A stretch of 64,000 bases of DNA from Euphorbia lathyris (GCF_963576675.1 NC_088911.1:28442501-28506500); one strand, 5' to 3'; positions 12,408 to 24,334 are shown, numbered from the stretch's first letter. Notes: generated by a model from the letters alone, not told the origin. Numbers and translations are program-made.

Positions 12408-13677
12408 AGGATTAAGTGAGAACCTCCTCTTAGGTGAGGACACTTCATTATGATGAGAACACTCAAAACTACGTCGTTTTGAGTATAGAAATCAATAAAA
12501 AACACAAAATGCTTCCAGTGGGGGTCAAACTTGGCACTTCTCATCTACACCATACCCTACTTGCCACTGAGACAATTGTTTCTCTTGTGCATTATATCAC
12601 ACGCTGCTTAATATACCATTGTGCTAGTAGCTTCTATTGTTTAATGTTTGACGCATGCACTTATTAATATCGATTAAATATGCATAATAATGAATCATTA
12701 ATAAAAAAAAAAGAAATGTGCATAATAATGAATTATTAATAGAAAAAAATGTGCATAATAATAAATTATTAATAGAAAAAAAAAATCTAAGAACATGCTC
12801 CAATATCTTATTTCTTTAATTCCTTTATATTTTTATAATTTATGTTATATAAGAAAATATATTTTTTAAAACATATGTTAGAACATATATTTTAACTTTT
12901 AAAACACGAACTATTAAGTTTAGAACGTACGACATATTTTTTAGAATATACGTTATATTTTTTAGAACATGTGTTATGTTTTTTCGAACATGAGTTACAA
13001 ATTATATTATAGAAAAAATGAAAAAACAATCCAGATATCTACTGATTTTTTTAGAAAATTATACTTAATTTTTGAAACAAAAACTATAAACTTTAGAACA
13101 TACGTTATGTTTTTTAGAACATACGTTATGTTATTTAGAATATGAGTTTTTTTTTTAACAAAAAAATGGTCCATATATTTACTATTTTTTTAAAACATTA
13201 TACTTAATTTTTTGAACACAAATTATAAAGTTTAGAATATATGTAACAATATTTAGAATATCATCCTTAACATTTTAAAACATAAATTACAAAAATATAG
13301 AGGAATTAAATAAATAAGAAATTAGAGCATGTTCTTGGATTTTTTTCTATTAATAATTAATTATTATGCACATTTCTTTTTTTATATTAATAATTCATTA
13401 TTATGCGCATTTAATCGATATTAATAAGTGAATGCGTCAAATATTAAACAATAGAAGTTACAAGGGTCGTGATATATTAAGCAGCACGCGACATAATATA
13501 TAAGAAAAATAATTGTCTTAGTGGTAAGCAGTGTGGAGTGTAAATGAGGAGGCCAAGGTTCGAACCACCTAACCAATAACAACGTTTTTTGTTAATTTTC
13601 ATACTTAAAACGACGTAGTTTTGAATATTCTCACTATAAGGAAGTGTCCTCACCTAAAAAATGGTTCTCACAATCCT
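12408..13677. mobile_element. Non-autonomous long-TIR relative of the Ulp1 MULE
   Basis: About 1.27 kb with inverted arms of roughly 350-400 bp (12,408-12,812 and 13,322-13,677). Both ends share AGGATT, GTGAGAACC, TTAGGTGAGGACACTTC and ACTACGTCGTTTT blocks. The centre is AT-rich without a gene and repeats TTTAGAACATACGTTATG-like motifs, as in the larger MULE. It sits between TA repeats, so its target duplication cannot be read. Each arm also holds a tRNA-like box (see findings). Confidence 0.85.
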
Positions 13678-13698
13678 ATATATATATATATATATATA
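13677..13698. repeat. (TA)n microsatellite
   Basis: About 11 TA units right of the non-autonomous MULE; probably the other half of the TA-rich target site. Confidence 0.9.
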
Positions 13699-15316
13699 GC
13701 AGAGTAGATATAAAGAGTGGATTGGATTTTATATTCTATTAATTATTTGTTTGGTAAGAAGTAAAAGGTTTGAGATTGGTTAAATGCTGTTTAGTTGGGT
13801 TTTCGTCCAATTACAGTTTGTTAGAGTTTTTTTTTTTTTTTAAACAACAGTTTGTTAGAGTTGAATATAAGATTTATATTTTAAGCGAATTGAGATATAT
13901 AATATAATTATAGTACTTTCTCTTTCTCTTTAGTTGTTGAAAATAAAATTGTATAATATTCTATTGAAAGAAGTATGTGATGTATTTTTTTTTTTTGTCA
14001 ATATTATGAACCGATGGTATACTAAACATTTTCTTTTGGATTAATACATTAGTTTCCCTTAATCTGTTCAAAATGTTTGATTGCCCACTAAATTCACATA
14101 CTATTTCATTAGTCTTCTAAACTTACTTAAAATGTAATACTTAAGTCTTTAATTCTATAAAAACGCTATAAGGTTTTACAAAACAAAAGTTAATTTATTT
14201 TAAAGACTTAAAATCATAAATTAGGCTTTTATTTTTTAACTTTTGATTTTCTTTTATAGATCTAGACAAATTGAAATCTATATCATCAGGAGCAAAAATT
14301 TGCATAATTTCATATGTTAATATTAAATCTGCACTTTCTTTAAAAGATTAGGATTAAATTTGGTCTTTATTCCCAAAACTAGAATATAAACTCTAAACCT
14401 AAAATTAGAAATTGTAGAATTTAAAATGTATAGCATGACATTAAATTATTGGTCAATTCACTGATATACCGTGTAAGTTCAAGGGATTTTTATATATTAA
14501 GCCTTTTCTTTTTAATAATTGGAAAGATATATTTATATTTTGAAGAGAAAAGAATAAAAATATTTTTAAGATTTGACCAATTTATAAAGATAATTTAATA
14601 GTTTAAAAGTTTACAAATAGAGGATTCGTGCAGTTTACAAACTTAGGCATTCCATTAAAAATTATTATAGTGACTATAAACTTTTAAACTATGAGACTGT
14701 ATTTACGAATCGGTCAAACTATAAAATTTATTTTTATACTTTTTACTATTTTAAAAGTGTTTATAAACCTCTGTCCTTTTTGTTGTTCTATTTTTCCTTT
14801 CTTGCTTATTATACCACCTCAATACAATAGAACGACTAGAAATCTGAAGTAACATTAAAGTTACAATAAAATGCCGCACTTGCTGATATGTTCAAATTCA
14901 TGAATTTATGTTATGCGTTTTCTGAAAGAAGCGAACCCAAGTTAGTCTTAGTTGTGTTATTTTCATTAGTTTTGGCCACACAAATTTTTCAGGATTCCAT
15001 TTGAATTCTGTCCAAATTCTATCATGTTATTATCGTGTTATGTGATATTCATATAATCATATATAATATAAATAACACAAAACTGATAATTATGTCAAAT
15101 AAATTGTCTCAAACAGAATGTCTTCGTAAATCGCGTTGACCTATTAGAAAGGGAACTGAAAATATGATACCATAGAATTGAAAATCAATTCCATTGAACT
15201 GTTGTAACCAAACATAAAATAAGTTTTTTCTGTTTAAACTAAAAAACAGACTAACAGTCTCACAAATTTCTTTGGAAAATCTGTACAATATGGAGCACAA
15301 AACTTGCCTTTGCTCA
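13699..15316. other. Intergenic, AT-rich, no gene seen
   Basis: No coding frame with recognisable content. A small foldback at about 14,560-14,755 (ends related to GTTTGACC and TTGACCAATTTATAAAG) resembles a stretch at about 49,270-49,500, so a low-copy dispersed repeat is likely. The rest is featureless AT-rich DNA downstream of the PPR gene. Confidence 0.5.
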
Positions 15317-15401
15317 GACTATTTTAACAGGTTACTTACTATAACTTGTGTGTTTGCAGACTATTTTAACGGGTTTACTTACTATTACTTGTGTGTTTCC
15401 A
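15317..15401. repeat. 42-bp tandem duplication next to the PPR stop codon
   Basis: Two near-identical units beginning GACTATTTTAAC and ending in CTTGTGTGTTT plus four bases, about 20 bases beyond the PPR stop codon and thus within its likely 3' UTR. Confidence 0.8.
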
Positions 15402-15422
15402 GAACTATAATCAATGATGATA

Positions 15423-18254
15423 TTACCAGAAATCATTGCAAGAACACTTCCCTTCCTTGAAATGGTGAAACCGAACACCATCTCTCACGAAAATCTCAAC
15501 ACTTCGCGCCACCGACATAAATTTCGCTGCTGTATGACAATCAGAACAGATTCTTGTATTCTTTATCACTCTGATAGCTTCCCTACCTTTGTTCTTGATC
15601 AGTCCATAAGTAATGGCCAGTTTTTCTGTATGACTTAGGAGGGCTTTCTCCTTTTCTCCCTCGTCGATGTTCTGATTTATGCAGCTGATATCAGGCGTAT
15701 ATCCTAATTTCTTCATTTCCAAAATCAGCTGATACAACTCGAAGTATATCTCCCCTTCGTCTTGATGTGGTTTTCCTTCTGCAGAGAATACATGGACCGT
15801 GTTGTCGATTTGTATCCAGCTCCATACTTCCCTGTTTCTCACCCCTTTTTCGGCCATGAGATCTCGGATTCGTTCCATATCCTCCCATCTGTTTGACATG
15901 GCATATAAGTTCATCATCAGAACATAATTAGCAGAATTATGTGGTTCTAACTTGAAAAGCTCCTCAGCTGCTATTTCTGCAAATTCCAAGTTTGTATGGA
16001 TTCTGCAGCATCCAAGAAAAGCACCCCAGATCGTGGCATCTGGTTTTAATGGCATTGTTTGAATGAAGTCCCAAGCTTCATCAAGATATCCGGCTCTTCC
16101 GAGAAGATCTACCATGCAAGAGTAATGCTCAATTCTTGGCACTATGCCATAATCTTTGTTCATACAATCAAAGAAATTCCACCCTTCACTTGTTAAACCC
16201 GAATTCTTGCAGGCAGAGAGCAATGCGGTGAAGGTTATGGAATCCGGCTCGATACCTACTTCTTTCATTTCACCAAACAGTGAAATTGCCTCCCTTCCAA
16301 GGCCATATATAGCAAATCCCATGATCATGCAATTCCAGCAGGCCAATGTTTTGTTATTACTTCCCCTGAAAACTTTACGGGCACTCTTTAAGTCGCCTGC
16401 TTTACAGTACATGTCAATGAGCGACGTGGCTATGTATACATCTCCGATGATGCCACTTTTTGAACTGACACAATGTAGTTCTTTACCCTTGTGTAACAGA
16501 GACAGGCCTCCACAAGTTCTGAGTAAGCTAGATATAGTGGCAGAGTTAGGCTTAATACCGTCTCGTTGCATTTGAATGAAATATTGTAAAGATTCTCTGT
16601 AATTACCGTTCTGTGAGCTGCCGGATATGAGGGCAGTCCATGAAACCACATTTGGAGTTAATCCTGATCTTTTCACATCTTGAATCACACCCAAAGCTAC
16701 CTCATCATAGCCCCAAATTGCATAACCAGAAACGAGACTGTTCCACGTAACTAAATCCGCCCTAATTCCTTCTTCTTCCATTTTAGTTAACAATGCTTTA
16801 GCTTCCTCGAAAAGCCCCTTGAATGCATACCCTGTTATTAATGAATTCCAAGCAACAATGTTCTTGTTCTTCATATTATCGAAAATTGCCCGAGAAAAGG
16901 TTAAACAATCACACTTGACATACATGTCTAACAATGAAGTTCCCACATACACATCATAGTCAAGCCCATTTCTTATCACATAGCCATGAATCTCTTTTCC
17001 CAATTTCAAGTCTCTCAATTCAATGACAGCTTGAAGAACACTAGTAATAGAGCTTGAATCCGGTCTAAAACCTGAAACTTGCATATTACTTAAAATCATA
17101 AAAACCTCTTTATAGAAACCATGAACAGCATGGCCTGATAATAAGCAATTCCAAGTTACTAAATCCGGCTTTACGCTACACGATTCCATCTGCTGAAATA
17201 GATTCCAAGCATCATTCAAGTTACCAAGTGCAGCATAACTTGAGATGATAGAATTCCATGAATACAAGTTATGTTCTTTCATTGAATCAAATACTTTTCT
17301 AGCAAGTTTAAGTTTCCCATTTCTAGAATACATGCCAATCAAAGAATTGCAAATCAACAAATTTGATGATTCAAGTGGTTGTTTTATAACATACCCATGA
17401 ATCTGCTTCCCTTCATCCAAAGCTCTCTCCTTTCCACAAGCTCGTAGAATCTTCGAAAGTGTAGTAGCATAGACTTTTGCAAAGGAAATCTGCATTTCTA
17501 TAAACAATTGTAATGCCCTAACAAATCTATCATTCTTCAAATTGAGAATTATGGCCTCATTCCACAAAAGATCATCTCTTTTAGGTATTTCATCGAACAA
17601 TTTATTAGCAATTTCCAGACTCCAACATCTCTCATAATAATTCAATACTGCACTTCTTGTGTATTTATCAAACTCAAGGCCCCTCTTAATCAAACTAGCA
17701 TGAACTTCTAAACCCAATTGCAACTCCATTAATACAGTGCAAAATTTCAAAATTACAGTAATAGCTCTACTATCAAACATGACTCCTAGACTATGCAATT
17801 CTTTAACAACATGGAGAATCTCAATTTGATTACCCCCATAACTTCCAAATTCCTCCAAGAAAGAATTCCACATAGCATAATTGCTTTCAAAACCCATAAA
17901 GAAAACAATTGCAGCAGACCTAAAGTCACGAACTTTCAGATAACTAGTGATTAAAGTTTGAGCCATGGAATCTGAACTCCAATCATCGCAAGTTTTTAAC
18001 ATCTGGGCATGCATTGTTTTAATAGAATTCAAAGTTTTGACATCAGAAAGGAGTTGTGAGAAGCTCAAATTGGGTGAATGGAACTCGGAAGCTTGTAATG
18101 GTGAGGCAGAAAGAGGGGTGAAATCAGGGAAAGTGGAAGTAGGAGCAAGAGAGAGAGAAGCCGGTAAATGGGTTCTAGAATTCGGATTTTGGGTAAGCGG
18201 GTTTGGGTTTAGAGGTGAGTTATGGAGGCGATGGAAAGGAGCTATCTTGTCCAT
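15423..18254 (-). CDS. DYW-type pentatricopeptide repeat (PPR) RNA editing factor
   Basis: Single-exon gene, 943 residues, typical of plant organellar editing factors that convert specific C to U. After a Ser/Pro-rich N-terminus (likely targeting peptide) comes a long run of PLS-class PPR motifs (for example VWNEAI..., NSLIGMYSRNGKLKLARKVFD, NSLITGYAFKGLFEEAKALL), then E motifs and a DYW deaminase domain. The zinc/catalytic signature is intact: H875-T-E877 and C903-S-D-C906, with a second metal site at HH 930-931 and C937/C939. The last three residues are DFW instead of DYW, a tolerated variant. The first ATG (18,254) gives full domain coverage and the usual targeting peptide. It is most like Arabidopsis AT4G01030 by gene order and type; the editing site is not predictable here. 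Mitochondrion or chloroplast cannot be decided by eye. Confidence 0.95.
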   Translation of the reverse strand: MDKIAPFHRLHNSPLNPNPLTQNPNSRTHLPASLSLAPTSTFPDFTPLSASPLQASEFHSPNLSFSQLLSDVKTLNSIKTMHAQMLKTCDDWSSDSMAQTLITSYLKVRDFRSAAIVFFMGFESNYAMWNSFLEEFGSYGGNQIEILHVVKELHSLGVMFDSRAITVILKFCTVLMELQLGLEVHASLIKRGLEFDKYTRSAVLNYYERCWSLEIANKLFDEIPKRDDLLWNEAIILNLKNDRFVRALQLFIEMQISFAKVYATTLSKILRACGKERALDEGKQIHGYVIKQPLESSNLLICNSLIGMYSRNGKLKLARKVFDSMKEHNLYSWNSIISSYAALGNLNDAWNLFQQMESCSVKPDLVTWNCLLSGHAVHGFYKEVFMILSNMQVSGFRPDSSSITSVLQAVIELRDLKLGKEIHGYVIRNGLDYDVYVGTSLLDMYVKCDCLTFSRAIFDNMKNKNIVAWNSLITGYAFKGLFEEAKALLTKMEEEGIRADLVTWNSLVSGYAIWGYDEVALGVIQDVKRSGLTPNVVSWTALISGSSQNGNYRESLQYFIQMQRDGIKPNSATISSLLRTCGGLSLLHKGKELHCVSSKSGIIGDVYIATSLIDMYCKAGDLKSARKVFRGSNNKTLACWNCMIMGFAIYGLGREAISLFGEMKEVGIEPDSITFTALLSACKNSGLTSEGWNFFDCMNKDYGIVPRIEHYSCMVDLLGRAGYLDEAWDFIQTMPLKPDATIWGAFLGCCRIHTNLEFAEIAAEELFKLEPHNSANYVLMMNLYAMSNRWEDMERIRDLMAEKGVRNREVWSWIQIDNTVHVFSAEGKPHQDEGEIYFELYQLILEMKKLGYTPDISCINQNIDEGEKEKALLSHTEKLAITYGLIKNKGREAIRVIKNTRICSDCHTAAKFMSVARSVEIFVRDGVRFHHFKEGKCSCNDFW

Positions 18255-20379
18255 TTACTGATGTTTGAAGTCAGGGAAATGGAAGTAAATGCTGTTGAGA
18301 AGCGAGGGAAAGGCAGTTAGTAAGAACTTGAAGAATACTGGCCAGTTTTTTTGGAGAAAAAAATAAAAAATTGCTGAAATAAGTGAGCAATCTTGGATTT
18401 TTGATTTGGTTGGATAAGGTAGTCTATCTTCTTACAAGTTTGCTTGTGGAGCCCTCGGGTTATAAACGGCACCGTATTACGTCTTATATCGAATCCAACA
18501 TCGTATGCAATAGGTGGACAAACATGCATGAAACCTCTTACAACTCCATGTTATATTCAATACATATTTGATAAAAGGAAGAAACAAACTTCAAAGAGTG
18601 ATTCTCAAAAGTAATACTTTGATGATTGAACGAATTTTTCAGATGTTTAAGATAAGATAAAAAGATGGTTGGGGCAAAACCATTGACTCGAAATTTCCAT
18701 TTTGATGTTTAAGTTAGCAGGTATAAGATGAAGTATTGCACAATTGAGAGTAATTGTAGAAAATATGTACATGTACCTTAATTGTGTGATTTCCAAGCAT
18801 ATTTATAGTGAATCGATGCCATTGGATTCCTCAGAAGACAACTAGACGTAATTTAACCAAGTCGTATCCTACTCATTCTCAACTTCCCTGATTCTAGGCA
18901 AATCTAGCTAAATATAGTCGGAGTTGGACTTGGAGCTCATCTTATTAGTCCACAGGTCAAAGGAAAGGCGGTATCCCCGTTTAATTAAATATGATAGTTC
19001 TCAGTGATTTGGACTATATGCGTATGATGGAGACACTTACTGATGCTAATTCACATGTTACAAGAGAGTAAAAAAATCCATAAAAAATAAAATTAAAAAA
19101 CCAAAATATAAAATGAATGAAATATCAATGTTTTCCATAAATCTAATGTCACACAAAGACATTGATTTTATTGAAATCATATATATCTATTAATCTAAGT
19201 TTAATACATACGAGTGGGTTAGCAATCTACAAATCGAAGGATCAAAAGGAATAAGCATTTGAAGGATTTTTAAAAGCGTAATGAGTAATTGAAGAAAATT
19301 ATAAAAATGTGAAAACCCATAGCGACAAATTAAATAGAATCTTTCATTGGAAAATAACATATGAAACATGTCGATCAATATACACATTAGGATGACAACG
19401 GGTACCCTACCCGCGGGTACCCGGCACTACCCGACCCTAATACGACTACCCGTACCCTGTATAAAAGGGTATGGGACGGGTTACATTACAACTTTTATTT
19501 ACCGATTGTGATCATCCTCATGTCTTTTCATAAACTGACTTAGGTGTCAAAGCGGGTTAGCCGGATAACGACCCCCAGTTGACCTTGTTTTTGTGCAACC
19601 GCAGATTGACAATCGAACTTTGAGAATCCAACCACATCAGACACAAATCATATTTAAGTCTGTGATGTTTATAATTTTTCTTCATTAAACTTGCGATGCA
19701 TTGAGCCATTTACTAACGACTTAGCTAACATGTCCATTAGTAAAGGGTTGAATTCATATGAAAATTAAAAATCAAGAGTTTAATCTGAAAAATTAAATTA
19801 TCACAAACTCTATATAGGTATAGCCTTTAAAAATATGAGTATAGCCTTAAATTATGACCTGACTCTACTAAAAGTCCAATGATTTAAATACGAGTATAGC
19901 CTTTTAAAAATAATATGGGTATAGCCTTTTAAAAAAATGAAATGGACTAGTATAATATACTAATTAACTCATTTTTCTTTTTGAAATAGTTATTAGTAAT
20001 TGTTGACCAATTTTGATTACTAAACACTTTTATTCTAAAATAAAATAAAAACTCCAAAAAGCAAAATCAAACTGACACTAAACAATTATTTTCGCATATT
20101 ATACCATCCAATTTTAGGATTTTATTGAGACAAAACTCTCTCAACAACTATATTCATCATGTGTTTAAAAGATAAAAAAAATTATATTCATCGTACATAA
20201 AACTGAAATCTAAAACCTTAAAGGGGAAAGAACTTTTTTTTTTTTAATCACTCCAACCACCAAAAGTTTGTAATCCAAACCAAAACTTAAAAGAGAAAGT
20301 AGCAAATAAGCATTTGATAGTGTACATAAATGAAATCCCATTTAATGATAAGTATAGTAGGAAAAAAGACATGGACAAG
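18255..20379. other. Intergenic between PPR gene and miR477-like locus
   Basis: AT-rich, with no credible coding frame. It holds the small hAT-like remnant listed separately, and around 19,810-19,930 a loose repetition of a GTATAGCCTTT motif. Confidence 0.5.
19388..19519. mobile_element. Small hAT-like MITE remnant
   Basis: The left end reads TAGGATGACAACGGGTACCC and the right end, reversed, GAGGATGATCACAATCGG, with GGGTACCC-type repeats between. That start is typical of a hAT-derived repeat in dicots. No clean 8-bp target duplication was found, so the boundaries are approximate. Confidence 0.45.
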
Positions 20380-20465
20380 TGTTGTCCACTCTCCCTCGGG
20401 GCTCCAAGCCAAAGCCAAAGGTGGTTATATTGGTCGAAGCCTTGAGGGAGAGTGAGCAAAAGTTG
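20380..20465 (-). ncRNA. MIR477: miR477-like precursor hairpin B
   Basis: On the minus strand the 5' arm (20,432-20,453) begins ACTCTCCCTCAAGGCTTC, close to known miR477 mature sequences. It pairs with the 3' arm at 20,382-20,406 (GGAGCCCCGAGGGAGAGTGG) over about 20 positions, with a loop of about 25 bases. It lies 65 bases downstream of a second hairpin with a related mature arm. The plus strand could also fold, even with more G:U pairs, but its arm is less like miR477. Small RNA reads would settle strand and mature ends. Confidence 0.75.
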
Positions 20466-20529
20466 CCACTTATTATTAGCACTCCAAAATAGCAAGACAT
20501 ACCCTATCCATTCCCCCACAAAAGCTCCC

Positions 20530-20600
20530 AGCTAGTCTGCCTCAAAGACTGCTGCTAATTGCAATCTATCCGGAAGCCTTTGAGGGGAGATGAACAACCT
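20530..20600 (-). ncRNA. MIR477: miR477-like precursor hairpin A
   Basis: The minus-strand 5' arm (20,570-20,591) begins ATCTCCCCTCAAAGGCTTCC, which differs from miR477 (ATCTCCCTCAAAGGCTTCC type) by one extra C. The 3' arm (20,530-20,550) reads AGTCTTTGAGGCAGACTAGC and pairs with it. The mature strand on the 5' arm and the clustering with a second hairpin are both usual for miR477. Reported targets in other plants include GRAS transcription factors; none is in this window. Confidence 0.75.
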
Positions 20601-20681
20601 ATGCCTTGAACCATCACTTCATCCACTCATATTTAGTGGAACTATACCCTCTTACCCTGCTAACAACAACTACTCCACTCC

Positions 20682-20691
20682 CTTTTTATAG
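20682..20691 (-). promoter_or_regulatory. TATA box of the miR477-like transcript
   Basis: The minus strand reads CTATAAAAAG, a near-ideal plant TATA box, about 85 bases before the first hairpin. It supports transcription of both hairpins from the minus strand as one primary RNA. Confidence 0.6.
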
Positions 20692-22352
20692 CCCCCACTA
20701 AACACTTTCTATGCTCATACTCCTTTTCTCTTTTCACACTGCATTTGCATACACAAACATGTGAGAGTGTGGGTCCTTGCCACACTTATATCCTTTGAAT
20801 CTTGGCTGCTACTTATTTCTAGATGGAAATTAGCGCGTATATAATAAAGACATCTGTCAAATCCAATGTGAGACTATTGTTTATTGAATGGAGAAAAACT
20901 TCTGTTCTCCAACATTGTAAAAGCGGGGAAATAAGTAGTATTCAGATGTAAATATTATATAAAAATTAAAATAAATAGATTGGCAAAATATTATAAGAGT
21001 CGTGTTGTGATTAGTAATCATAAAATGCGAATATTTAACCGGTCTTTTTATATATGTGCTAAATTCTATCTAAATTGGATCAAATGTGATTGATTGTTAT
21101 ATGTCATGAGTCAATGTTACAAAAGAATAGATTATGGGACAAACATGAGCATTTTTATATGTCAAGCGGCGAATGTCACAAAATAATAGGTCAAGAGACG
21201 CACGCAAACATTTTTAGAAATAAGAGGCTACATAGTAGTTTAAGTTATTCCAAGCTTAGTACATCAAGCCCTCTGTATCTTGCTTAAAATGATACGCGCT
21301 TCAATTTTCTCAATTCCTCCTCTTACTAATAATGTCAGTTTAAGAAGTTAAATCTGCTAATAATCCAAAATTCCAATTGGATTATTTGATTAGTGCAAGG
21401 ATCCCTGATATATTATGCCTTGATTCTAAGACAGTATTTCAACCTGTATGGATAGAAAGAATTGGATTCAAGCCATACCAAATAAGTCAACCAACCAGAA
21501 AACAAAAATAATGCATATATAGGCATCTCAACTATATCCCATATCTCCTTCAAGTCCACTCAAGATATTATTCTCAATCACAATCATCTATCTAATGGAA
21601 CCTTTTCTCTCCATTGAAGAGCCAAAATTCCAGATAAAAGTAAGAATAGAATATCAATCAAAATTCTCAGCTTAATTCCTCAGTTTTATCAACCCTTCAA
21701 AATTAACAAAATGCACATGTGGAAGTGGCTATAATACAATACAATAGCCCTATGGTGACAGAGACGGACTTCCACTGCATCTCATCCCAATCTTCTCCTG
21801 AAAGCATGATTAGCACTTTTACTATTTGGGGTGCCAACATCTCATTCTCACTGAAATGATGGACATCAAGCCAACTAAAAAAGAATACAAATAGAGAATG
21901 CAGAAGACAAAGCAATACAATTGTATGTAATGTTAGCAATATGAAGCCATTCACCTCCTTTTAATACAATGATATGCATAAGTCATGCACGTGTGTAGTT
22001 ATATTTATCGTCAACATTAGAAGAAGTGAACAATCTGGATACAGCAATGCAAAATGTGGTGTAGACAACTAATATAAAGACACAGACAAGCCTTTAATTA
22101 CTTCTTCTTAGAAGTTTAACAAACAAAGGCTACTTAAGAACTGTTAGGAATTAGATCGGTATTTGCTATAACAACAGGTTTGATATGCAGAACTGGAAAT
22201 TAAACATTGCAATCACAAGCACTAGAGATTCACTTAGCCTATATTTAGGAGCAAGGAGGACATAATTCCTTAGAAATCATCAATTTGATTCAACATTAAG
22301 GAAATCTCATCATTTACCCAAGTTACTAACTCTCAAATCCCATGAGAACCGA
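20692..22352. other. Intergenic, upstream of the miR477-like locus
   Basis: AT-rich sequence with no supported gene. The first few hundred bases should contain the miRNA promoter. Short open frames here lack any family signature. Confidence 0.5.
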
Positions 22353-22834
22353 TAGGTTGCAATCTAGTAGAGTCAAGCCGAGCTTTGGCCTACTCATGCT
22401 CGGCTCGACAGCAAATAGATGAGCTTGCACTCAGTTTATTAAGAAAATTATCTAATCGCGAGCTGCTTGCAAGCAACTCGTTTATTTGTTCGTGAACTTT
22501 GCTAGTAAACAGTTCATTAATTATGTTCATAAGTCATGTAGTTTTGAAACCTGCAAAACTAAAGTTTCACACAAAACTACGATAGTTTTACATTCCCCCT
22601 TTACCGAAATACTATTATTAGAAAAATAATCGAACCAAGCTTGTTCACAAGGGTATACCGAGCCTGTCCGCGAACTTTTGAGCCGAGTTTTTCCGTGCTC
22701 AAGCTCGGCTGGTTTATAAATTGAGCCTCAAAATCGTGCTCAAGCTAGGTTCATTTATAAATGAAGCCGAACATAGTCGAGGTTTTATCGAGCCAAGCCG
22801 AACCGCTCAGTGGCTCAGTTCATTTACAGCCCTA
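22353..22834. mobile_element. hAT-type MITE (482 bp)
   Basis: The left end is TAGGTTGCAATC and the right end, reversed, TAGGGCTGTAAATGAAC. The flanks carry an 8-bp duplication with one mismatch (AGAACCGA at 22,345; AGAACCCA at 22,835). Inside are many GAGCCGAGC/AAGCTCGGCT repeats, a hallmark of this plant hAT-derived family. No transposase. Confidence 0.75.
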
Positions 22835-24334
22835 AGAACCCATTACACCAGAAGCTTACACATATAGATATCTCAAGAGCACAAGCTCCAAAACTCTGAA
22901 CACAAATAAATAAGCAAATAACCCGTGCTTATATAGATCTGAAAATATCATTTTTTTCTTAATAGGATTTACTTTTTTTTTTTTAGTCCTAATAGGATTC
23001 ACTTAAAGATGAAGTTTTCAATTTCTATTCTAATTAGGAAAACCAAATTAAATAGGATTTTAGACATACCTTAACGTTAAGAACAAATCTTAATCGAGAT
23101 TTGTTTATACTTTTTAGACATAAAAGGATCTTTAACACAACTTACACAAGAACAAATAGATTCAGGCATTTTTCTAATATGTAAAGGCTGAAGAATAATT
23201 CCAATTTATTCTCTCAAATATATAATTAGGCTTCAATAGTCATATAGAGTTCATTAGTGCGCAAGGAGACTGATAAACCACAAATTATCATCTCAAATCT
23301 GCTATTCTTGCATAAACAGAAAGTCAAAAGTTTCCCAGAACTGTAAATAGGTGTTTAATGGTCTCTGCACACAACATGGCTAAGTTGGAATATCAATAAG
23401 AATAAGCTGTTTAATCTTTGTCCCCTTTAGATGGACTGATGGAGCATCCAATGTCACAAGTTTGTAAAGTCCTAATACTGTAATACCCCTCTCCATATAG
23501 GAGAATTCAACAAAAATGAGCATAATCAAGTGAAATAAACAGCTATCAACTACATGATTAGAAACTTAACAGAAAAATTAACATTATCTATTCACAGGTA
23601 ACCTTTATGCTTGCGCAGAACATAATGAAACGACCAAACACTAAATCATAATACATGTGCGCATTCACTATCGAACAACAGCAAATCAGATTCTAGTAAC
23701 ACTTCCAAATGATCATTGCCTATTAGTCCTACGCCGTCACAAATTAAAAAATACAGGATGCGCTTGACAAAAGGAACCTAATATGCCTTTAATGCTTATT
23801 GATTAAGAAAGAAAAGAGACTTAGATGGGAAATGATTTTAATATTTTATGAATCCATGATTTTTTTGGCCATTGGTAATTTTTGTCTGATAATTTCAGAG
23901 AGTGTTAATGAACTATTTCTAGGCATACCGTCAAAGAGTTCGTTTTAGTTTATGAGTACTGAGATAGATATCACATTTAGTAATGGTGGTACTTTGAAAG
24001 ATCATAAATTTTCCATTATATCAACAAAATCATACACCATTAGCTACTGAAATAGGTTATAGCTATCTGTCCACGCAATGTTTCTTGTAATGGTTCTTAT
24101 AATACCAAGAAGAAAATTTGGGATTTCTGCAAGATATATTTGCAGGAATTCCCCCAAGACATATAAATTTGCAAAAAGGGTTCAGACCTTACATTGCAGA
24201 AAGTTCTAAAGTTGTCATGTTCATCCTTTTTCCATGAAAACCAACCTATTTTAATCAAACTAATGATGGAAGAAGCCTCTTGGAGCAATACCTCAAGATT
24301 GGCAGGATCTTTGATGTGTCATACAGATTTTGAT
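22835..24334. other. Intergenic downstream of WTF1-like gene
   Basis: No coding frame with recognisable content; the part nearest 24,334 is the likely 3' UTR of the WTF1-like gene. Confidence 0.5.

Noticed and set aside
12111..12544. Open frames on both strands across the TA repeat
   Set aside because: Produced by an uninterrupted TA tract reading Tyr-Ile; no gene signature.
20380..20465. Plus-strand folding of the hairpin as an alternative miRNA
   Set aside because: More G:U pairs, but the arm is less like miR477 and hairpin A and the TATA box both point to the minus strand.
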